Both the position numbers and the translations under genes were made by a program. The notes below the pieces were generated by a model, which had not been told where the DNA came from, searched no databases, and worked only from the letters and a program-made list of their open reading frames with translations. Positions 61,101 to 64,000 of a stretch of DNA of 64,000 nt are shown in pieces (the first letter of the stretch is position 1; each line of letters begins with the position of its first letter). The DNA lies in NCBI GenBank assembly GCA_965249895.1, contig CBDFNC010000004.1, forward strand, positions 434,001 to 498,000. The letters run 5' to 3'. This DNA comes from CBDFNC01 sp965249895 (lineage in GTDB: Bacteria; Pseudomonadota; Gammaproteobacteria; Enterobacterales; CBDFNC01).

Positions 61101-64000
61101 TGAGCAACAGACGCATATCTTCAGCAATAATGCGCCAGGATACGGCATCGATGATCAGGTGATGAAAACAGAAAAATAAACGTGTCGCGCCATCGGCATA
61201 ACCGGTTAAATAAGCGACCTGCCATAGCGGTCCCTGATAAATATCGAAACCACTTTGCCACTGGGTTAATTGCTCATGCAAACTGTGCGCGTCCATGGCC
61301 GCAACATTGACAGTACGTAATGGCGCCATCATCTGCTCGTCATTGCCGTAATAGCGCTGACGTATTTCATCGTGGTTAGTTGGCGGCTCGGCCTGCGCGC
61401 GCTCAAACCCACAGCGCAGCATATCGTGGCGTGTTGCCAGGGCGGTTAATGCCAGCTTAATATGCGCTTGCGGCACTTCCCCGGGTAACGACAACATAAA
61501 TGCCTGATTCCAATGCTGGGGTTTCACCAGGGGCAGCTCAAAAAACCATTGCTGTATCGGCAACAAGTCAAATGTACCGGACAGTTGTCCCTGCTCCGCC
61601 TCGATGGTTGGCGTCGTGCTGATCTGAGTGAGCAAGTGCGCCAACTTGGCGATGCTTGGCGCAGCAAATATATCTTTCACCTGCACATTAAAACCATGCT
61701 GGCGCAGTCGTGAGGTCAATTGAATACTGATGATGGAATCGCCGCCGATGTGGAAGAAATTGTCCTGAATACCGACTTTCTCCAGGCCCAGCACTGCTTG
61801 CCAAATGGTGCACAGTAGCGCTTCGCATTGATTTGTGGGCGCCACATAGGTATCACCATGAATAAAGTCTGGCGCCGGCAACGCCCGACGATCCAGCTTG
61901 CCATTGATGGTCAAAGGCAGTGCATCCAATTCGGTGAAACTCGCCGGCAGCATATAATCCGGCAGCCGGGCGGATAAATAGTCTCGTAATGCCATGCCAT
62001 TGAGCGATGCCCGCTCATTGAAGACCAGGTAGGCGGCGAGGACCTTGTGATCTTGATGCTCACAATCAATCACAACCGCTTGTTTCACCTGCGGATGGGC
62101 AGCGAGGGTATTTTCTATTTCTCCCAGCTCAATACGGTAACCTCTGATCTTGACCTGGCTGTCGTTGCGGCCCAGGTATTCCAAGTTGCCATCTGGCAAC
62201 CAGCGCACTAAATCACCCGTTTTGTACAGTCGGGTATACCCTTTTGCCGTATCCGACGGTGTCGCAAACGGATGTTCAATAAAACGTTCGGCGGTCAGCT
62301 CAGGGCGATTTAAATAGCCGCGCGCCAAACCGGCGCCGCCAATATACAGCTCACCTATCGCACCTGGTGCAACCAAATCTAACTCGGGGGATAAAACGTA
62401 GACTTTTCGACTATTGATGGGTAACCCAATCGGCACCGTTTTATCGAAATCCACACAGTCATAGACAGTGGTAAATGTCGTGCCTTCTGTTGGGCCATAA
62501 CCATTCAATATCTTATTTGGCCTGTGTTGCCCGGCCATCAAATCTCGCACCAAGTTAGCCGTTAGCACTTCACCGCCGATTAATAGCGTTTGTAAAGGAG
62601 CGAATAAGTTAGCTTGCTGGACATACAGTTGATCAAATAACGCTCTGGTAAGCCATAGAATTGAAACGTTGTGCTTTTTCAACAACCCTTCGAGTTGCTC
62701 TGCTTGCATCACCGCCGATACAAGGGGCAAGACCAGTTTCGCACCATGGGTAAGCGCCCCCCACACCTCAAATGTCGATGCATCAAAGTTTGGATTCGAC
62801 AGTTGTAAAAACACGTCCTGCTCGCCAATCTGTAGGTAATCGTTGTTCTTAACCAAGGAGACAACACCGCGATGAGGTATCAGTACTCCCTTAGGTTTGC
62901 CCGTCGTACCCGAGGTATACATCACATACGCCAGATCCGTCGCCTTACCAAGCCCCAGATTAGTGGCTGCCAGCTCGCTCAGCAGTTCGGTGTTGTCGAC
63001 GGCAATAAGCTCGGGACAGGTATCGAGTTGGCTTAGCCAGTTATCGAGTCTTCCCACAAACTCAAGCTGTGTAAGCAGTAGGCAGGCACCGGTATCCTGC
63101 AGCATAAATTCAATACGCTCTTGCGGATATTCAGGTGATAAGGGGACATAAGCGGCGCCCGCTTTTAGTATTGCCAATTGACTAATTATCATCTCCGGGC
63201 TGCGTTCAAGGTACAACGCAATCAGAGTGTCCGCCTGTAAATCATTACCGTAACGCGCGTAGTAATTACTCCGAATAACGCGCGCTAATTGATTGGCTTT
63301 TTCATTCAATTCTCGATAGGTAAGCTGTTGCCCTTCACCCTTTTTGTCGGTAAAAACCACGGCGATATTTTCGGGCGTTTGTTGTGCTTGCTGTTCAACT
63401 AATAAACAAAGTGTTGCATCCTGTGGATACGGCGCATCGGTATCATTCCAGTCGTACAATTGGGTATTGCGCTCACTCTCGTGCAGCAGAGAGATTTGTT
63501 GATGCGGTATATTGGGTGTCACGCTGATACAGGCCAGTATCTGCGTGAGTTGATCTAGCAATTGATTAGCCCGCGCCCCGCTCAACCAGCCCTGACCATA
63601 CTTCAGGTGAATCACCAGGCTCTCACCCTGCTCATAGGCCATCACCGACAACGGATAATCGGTTTTCTCTATTGCCTGGCGAAAACGCATGCTCGACTCG
63701 ATACCGGCATCATCACCCGTTGTCTCCACTGGACTCGGGTAGTTCTCGAACACAAACAAACTGTGGAATTGGCGCTGCCCGTCGCGCTGCAATTCACCCA
63801 GTGGCATATTGCTGTGCGTGTTGAGCTCAACTATCCCTTGTTGAATTGCCTGCAACACATCAAGCGCCGTTGCCTGCTCGCGCCAGCTCACCGCCAAAGG
63901 TAAGGTATTGATATACAAACCGACGCTCGACTCAATGCCGTCGACGGGAATATCTCGCCCCGACACCGTGGTGCCCACAAACGTCTGCTCATCCCGGGTA
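49192..64000 (-). CDS. Giant non-ribosomal peptide synthetase NRPS-A (5' end outside window)
   Basis: Multimodular peptide synthetase; at least 4936 codons lie here and the gene enters the window inside a condensation (C) domain, so its true start is beyond 64000. A GTG at 63978 is internal to that domain and not a start. Domain order, approximate positions: C(DCL) 64000-63440, A 63430-61910, T, E 61580-60210; C(DCL) 60200-58840, A 58830-57290, T, E 56960-55620; C(DCL) 55600-54235, A 54230-52690, T; C(LCL) 52400-51070, A 51060-49540, T 49500-49290. C domains carry HHSITDG or HHIAFDG, E domains HHLIIDAVSW, carriers IGGDS (before E) or GGNS. The protein ends on a carrier followed by a short acidic-hydrophobic tail (VDAVELYEV) and no thioesterase. 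The tail fits a docking peptide for the TubC-type domain of the next gene, which starts 3 nt after this stop. Predicted residues: D-Val, D-Val, unassigned, Gly. Confidence 0.95.
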   Translation of the reverse strand, partial: TRDEQTFVGTTVSGRDIPVDGIESSVGLYINTLPLAVSWREQATALDVLQAIQQGIVELNTHSNMPLGELQRDGQRQFHSLFVFENYPSPVETTGDDAGIESSMRFRQAIEKTDYPLSVMAYEQGESLVIHLKYGQGWLSGARANQLLDQLTQILACISVTPNIPHQQISLLHESERNTQLYDWNDTDAPYPQDATLCLLVEQQAQQTPENIAVVFTDKKGEGQQLTYRELNEKANQLARVIRSNYYARYGNDLQADTLIALYLERSPEMIISQLAILKAGAAYVPLSPEYPQERIEFMLQDTGACLLLTQLEFVGRLDNWLSQLDTCPELIAVDNTELLSELAATNLGLGKATDLAYVMYTSGTTGKPKGVLIPHRGVVSLVKNNDYLQIGEQDVFLQLSNPNFDASTFEVWGALTHGAKLVLPLVSAVMQAEQLEGLLKKHNVSILWLTRALFDQLYVQQANLFAPLQTLLIGGEVLTANLVRDLMAGQHRPNKILNGYGPTEGTTFTTVYDCVDFDKTVPIGLPINSRKVYVLSPELDLVAPGAIGELYIGGAGLARGYLNRPELTAERFIEHPFATPSDTAKGYTRLYKTGDLVRWLPDGNLEYLGRNDSQVKIRGYRIELGEIENTLAAHPQVKQAVVIDCEHQDHKVLAAYLVFNERASLNGMALRDYLSARLPDYMLPASFTELDALPLTINGKLDRRALPAPDFIHGDTYVAPTNQCEALLCTIWQAVLGLEKVGIQDNFFHIGGDSIISIQLTSRLRQHGFNVQVKDIFAAPSIAKLAHLLTQISTTPTIEAEQGQLSGTFDLLPIQQWFFELPLVKPQHWNQAFMLSLPGEVPQAHIKLALTALATRHDMLRCGFERAQAEPPTNHDEIRQRYYGNDEQMMAPLRTVNVAAMDAHSLHEQLTQWQSGFDIYQGPLWQVAYLTGYADGATRLFFCFHHLIIDAVSWRIIAEDMRLLLTGDTLPAKTSSYRQWTQAVQAYAQRHENDVDYWLDVLAGAKQTPSGDANGGGGHAAHEAGVELSAALTAQLLHRANEGYHTDINDLLLSALSRALSITFAGSLSAGDSQLITLEGHGREIIDETLDVSQTLGWFTTTYPIKLHACDDLSELIIQTKEMIRGIPDKGIGFGALTQAGLLKATALPRVSFNYLGQLNTDANGQSDWKISAEKCGLSIAAENTDDLLLSINGAVEHGQLRFSVVSQLAKEQTACFTAAFEQALAQVITHALEVARAGGIKTPSDFAVAGLSVADLDRLQNRHDIEAIYPATSLQQGFIYHYLSQPQDDAYRVQVLLDYHQALDVAAYQQAWSLASLRYPILRTAFDWQETLLQVITAPGSIGPKNFTFKDISELAGPARDQAITAIQRADREIAFDLSEPGLVRFTLIKQSAEHYTVLKTEHHSITDGWSGPILLKSVHDDYNRLTRGSASAAALALEIVPESAYLAAQEYYQQQSTTTRAYWDTARQSWGEANDINGLLSETVDLSQVRQVDNPAEQQRVLEGDAYQGLKAMCRSQGLTLNVALQFAWHKLLHVYTRDEQTFVGTTVSGRDIPVDGIESSVGLYINTLPLAVSWREQATALDVLQAIQQGIVELNTHSNMPLGELQRNGQRQFHSLFVFENYPSPVETTGDDAGIESSMRFRQAIEKTDYPLSVVAYEQGESLVVYLKYGQDWLNGARANELLDQLTQILACISVTPNIPHQQISLLSQSERTTQLYDWNDTDAPYPQDATLHQVFEEQVEKTPDNIAVVFTDQNGEEQQLSYRELNERANQLARVIRSNYYARYGNDLEADTLIALYLERSPEMIISQLAILKAGAAYVPLSPEYPQERIEFMLQDTCACLLLTQLEFVGRLDNWLSQLDTCPELIAVDNTELLSELETTNLGLGKATDLAYVMYTSGTTGKPKGVLIPHRGVVSLVKNNDYLQIGEQDVFLQLSNPNFDASTFEVWGALTHGAKLVLPLVSAAMQAEQLEGLLKKHRVSILWLTRALFDQLYVQQANLFAPLQTLLIGGEVLTANLVRDLMAGQHRPNKILNGYGPTEGTTFTTVYECVNFDKTVPIGLPINSRKVYVLSPDLELVVPGAIGELYIGGAGLARGYLNRPELTAERFIEHPFATPSDKVKGYTRLYKTGDLVRWLPDGNLEYLGRNDSQVKIRGYRIELGEIENALAAHPQVKQVAVIDCDHRDHKILAAYLVFNERASLSGMALRDYLSARLPDYMLPASFTELDALPLTINGKLDRRALPAPDFIDDDSYVAPTNQCEALLCTIWQAVLGLEKVGVQDNFFHIGGDSIISIQLTSRLRQHGFNVQVKDIFAAPSIAKLAHLLTQTSTTPTIEAEQGQLSGSFDLLPIQQWFFALPLAKPQHWNQAFMLSLPGEVGQAHLEQALTALATRHDMLRCGFERAQAEPPTNHDEIRQRYYGNDAQMMAPLRTVNVAAMDEHSLHEQLTQWQSGFDIYQGPLWQVAYLTGYADGTTRLFFCFHHLIIDAVSWRIIAEDMRLLLTGDTLPAKTSSYRQWVQAVQAYAQRHENDVDYWLEVLAGAKQTTSVDAHAAHEAGVELSAALTAQLLHGANEGYHTEINDLLLSALSRALSITFAGSLSAGDSQLITLEGHGREIIDETLDVSQTLGWFTTTYPVKLHACDDLSELIIQTKEMIRGIPDKGIGFGALTQAGLLKATALPRVSFNYLGQLNTDANGQSDWKISAEKCGQSVAAENTDDLLLNINGAVEHGQLRFSVVSQLTKEQTACFTAAFEQALAQVITHALEVARAGGIKTPSDFAVAGLSVADLDRLQNRHDIEAIYPATNMQQGFIYHYLSQPQDDAYRVQVLLDYHQALDVAAYQQAWYLASLRYPILRTAFDWQETLLQVITAPGSIGPKHFTFKDISELAGPAREQAITAIQRADREVAFDLTQPGLVRFTLIKQSAEHYTVLKSEHHSITDGWSGPILLKSVHDDYNRLTRGGASAAALALEIVPESAYLAAQEYYQQQSTTTRAYWDTARQSWGAANDINGLLSETIDLSQVRQVDNPAEQQRVLEGDVYQGLKAMCRSQGLTLNVALQFAWHKLLHVYTRDEQTFVGTTVSGRDIPVDGIESSVGLYINTLPLAVSWREQATALDVLQAIQQGIAELNTHSNMPLSELQRDGQRQFHSLFVFENYPRPVDATGDDAGIESSMRFRQAIEKTDYPLFVMAYEQGESLVVYLKYGQDWLSEARANQLLDQLMQILACISVTPNIPHQQISLLSQSERTTQLTVWNQTESPYREDATLHQVFEDQVEKTPDNIALVFNPKDATELQVSYQALNKKANQLARMIRARYQARFNEQLKPDTPIALYLDRGVEMVVSILAVLKAGAAYVPMSPEHPIARTRYLLEDTQAPLLLTQQHYDACLNKCVTASKSPARLIIVDESQSFSGYCQDNPAPISAAQDLAYIIYTSGTTGSPKGVEITHSASASRNCYMAERGETEGNTFLFKTNYIFDVSVSDLFSHLSVGAKIVMTRSSFDLTEIEASICNYAVNACHFVPSQFSAMGRMSQPLAQLYFSGESLTREQLQLVDFEHTRAINYYGPTETGEATSYIAKSVDDHNIIGKPFNGTQVYVLNGKQLAPIGAVGELYIGGAGLARGYLNQPELTAERFIDNPFLTELERSTGDTRLYKTGDLVRWHSDGNLEYLGRNDQQVKIRGYRIELAEVENALAAVPDILQAVVVDREHDGGKFIAAYFVTTGDSSVSAEYLRETLSAQLPDYMVPASFTLLDSIPLTINGKLDRRALPEPALASEHSYTVPRTALETKLCEIWQALLGLDRVGIDDNFFRIGGNSISAIRLTAVSRRELNMDIPLAMLFKHKTIAQLVGHIDPKTVTVIPATQTGTSPLSFAQERLLFIERFEQGTDAYHIPLFVSLKDDVNWLALREALLFLTERHPILKTVYRTNEKGEDYQQVLESTIQIPEHQFATQQALISAVQQSITQPFDLTSQAPVRFGRYQSGTTSYLLIIWHHIAFDGWSMNIFMQELAEVYQALCQDKAIGLPPLDITYADYAIWQRAYLQDAVLDGEMNYWRETLTGFETLVLPTDKPRPSAIDYVGKDVHFCLPQALSEKLRALAKEQETTLYSVLLSGFYVTLATLSGQSDLVIGTPSDNRHHAQTQSLLGFFVNSLVLRTELDQSQRVDEFIQQVHGVVTSAKVHQELPFEKLVDALNIEKDLSRHPIFQIMFSVQSFGADEKDRTSLPFLPASLKESDGLFSPAKFDLSLFLDDGQSSITGSINYAVSLFDEISVERLAAIYQAVLGAMVDQCTDTIGQLDSLPDHERHTLLHDWNQTDTSCPGDAMLHQLFEEQVEKAPDEIAIVFQEERLSYRELNEKANQLAHVIRARYQERHGEALKPDTLIALYFDRSMDMVISILAVLKSGGAYVPISPEYPRERTLFILEDTATSFIITKTHFIDQLKQWTDEFNTPLVLITEEQYPSCDSDGCTNLTIATQASHLAYVIYTSGTTGNPKGVMIEQGTFAHYIEVVVGWLTNEPISILSLTKYTFDIFGLEFATPLLTGGCLFLSEIESAHADLEKHHVDINLIQQTPSMWQLFLSEVNPSLDLSHIKTIVGGESGSIEMFRQISQMFEHTYQVYGPTESCIWSSQTRFKAGKEKIIGKPFAGESLYVLSENLHPLPIGAPGELYIGGAGLARGYLNLPELTAERFIDNPFVDKHLQHNRLYKTGDMVRWMPDGNLEYLGRNDRQVKIRGRRIELAEIEAVLAAFPDVKYAAVIDINIHGNTLLAAYGVPMPGLLPEWDKVKPYMASKLPGYMVPSSFTVIDSLPLTANGKLDSRALPEPDVTSDSIEFIEPSTATEYRLAELWHELLNVDVSEISANSSFFLLGGNSLLLVQLRAGIKRFFLVEVPIRDLVVNDTLQILAENIEFSLILTTLLDANIESVDAVELYEV
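49290..52400 (-). other. Module NA4: C(LCL)-A(Gly)-T, terminal module of NRPS-A
   Basis: The pocket reads D-I-L-Q-V-G-V-I-W (FDIFGLE at 50389-50409, QQTPS, IVGGES, VYGPTESCIW), close to the classical Gly code DILQLGLIW. The A core is almost identical to NB6. The carrier differs from all others in the window: LLGGNS in a divergent helix context (about 49400-49380), as expected for a carrier that hands over to another protein. The C-terminal tail after it is short and acidic. Confidence 0.75.
52450..55605 (-). other. Module NA3: C(DCL)-A(unassigned, Ser-like)-T
   Basis: The only adenylation domain of its kind in the window. Pocket residues by alignment to GrsA are D-V-S-H-Y-S-Y-E-A, from FDVSVSD (53545-53565), CHFVPS, LYFSGES and NYYGPTETGEA. 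Positions 235, 236, 278 and 301 (D, V, H, S) match the classical Ser code DVWHLSLID; the others do not, so the substrate is left open. The carrier is GGNS type and no E domain follows, so an L (or achiral) residue is expected. Unlike most modules it is divergent over nearly the whole A domain, with the family-typical sequence returning near the A10 motif. Confidence 0.65.
55620..60205 (-). other. Module NA2: C(DCL)-A(Val)-T-E
   Basis: Same D-A-F-W-L-G-G-T-F pocket as NA1 (FDASTFE at about 58150-58170). It has a DCL condensation domain with HHSITDG, an IGGDS carrier at about 57120 and an E domain with intact HHLIIDAVSW. Predicted product D-Val. At DNA level it is nearly the same as NB3 over the A, T and E domains, more alike than the neighbouring NA1 copy in several stretches, for example the variant around 57440-57470 shared with 23435-23465. 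Confidence 0.8.
61910..64000 (-). other. Module NA1: C(DCL, partial)-A(Val)-T, completed by E
   Basis: Adenylation pocket residues aligned to GrsA read D-A-F-W-L-G-G-T-F, one change from the classical Val code DAFWIGGTF. The FDASTFE element is at about 62767-62787. The upstream C domain is the DCL type, so the preceding residue, coded outside the window, should be D. The carrier (IGGDS, about 61740) is followed by an E domain (about 61580-60210), so D-Val is predicted. Val is well supported by the code; exact domain borders are approximate. Confidence 0.8.

Noticed and set aside
63562..63903. Plus-strand open frames of 60-116 codons recurring through the NRPS genes (e.g. 20338-20679, 54343-54684, 63562-63903)
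   Set aside because: They are antisense shadows of repeated NRPS domains; they recur because the domains recur, and they have no ribosome sites or recognisable domains.
63976..63978. GTG as the start of NRPS-A
   Set aside because: It falls inside the conserved VGTTVSGRD segment of a condensation domain and only looks like a start because the window ends there.
1..64000. CRISPR array as explanation for the repeated sequence
   Set aside because: The repeats are kilobase-long coding cassettes in frame, with no short regularly spaced direct repeats and no cas genes.

Overview
The window is dominated by a very large non-ribosomal peptide synthetase (NRPS) locus read entirely on the minus strand, from position 64000 towards position 1. 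Moderate GC in the genes, AT-rich intergenic DNA, a Serratia/Vibrio-type secreted chitobiase and the mix of ISAs1, ISNCY and IS4-type transposases suggest a marine, chitin-using gammaproteobacterium, perhaps Alteromonadales-like. That placement is inference only; no rRNA or tRNA is present to support it.

Layout in direction of transcription. (1) 64000-49192: the 3' part of a giant NRPS (here NRPS-A), entering the window inside a condensation domain, with four modules NA1-NA4 (D-Val, D-Val, an unassigned Ser-like code, Gly). It ends on a bare carrier domain with a short acidic tail. (2) 49188-47650: a free-standing condensation protein with an N-terminal TubC-type docking domain, translationally coupled to NRPS-A. 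(3) 47649-38406: an interruption of about 9 kb with an apparently intact ISAs1-type transposase, a frameshifted ISNCY-type transposase, a decayed IS4-type transposase, scraps of other genes, and one healthy plus-strand gene for a secreted GH20 chitobiase with its own terminator. (4) 38405-35541: three same-strand genes, a BchC-like medium-chain dehydrogenase, a Vat-like hexapeptide acetyltransferase and a Gfo/Idh/MocA oxidoreductase. (5) 35436-1: NRPS-B, nine full modules NB1-NB9 plus the start of a tenth, running off the window. Its reading frame is open for 9543 codons, then broken by one extra base near 6947 and open again to the edge.

How the parts may work together. Each epimerization (E) domain is followed by a DCL-type condensation domain, and modules without E by an LCL-type one, so the line is internally consistent. 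Read by colinearity, NRPS-A adds ...D-Val, D-Val, X, Gly and NRPS-B adds D-Tyr/Phe, D-Val, D-Val, Phe, Val, Gly, D-Val, a probably basic residue, Tyr, and more. This is a long Val-rich hydrophobic peptide with many D residues. The first condensation domain of NRPS-B lacks the catalytic histidine, while the docked free-standing condensation protein keeps it, so a trans-acting join between the two synthetases, or chain release, is possible. No thioesterase is in the window.

The modules are mosaics of a few near-identical DNA blocks. In NB8 only the substrate-binding core of an otherwise Val-type adenylation domain has been replaced, a natural core exchange. The same repetitiveness makes assembly error a live alternative for the frameshift.
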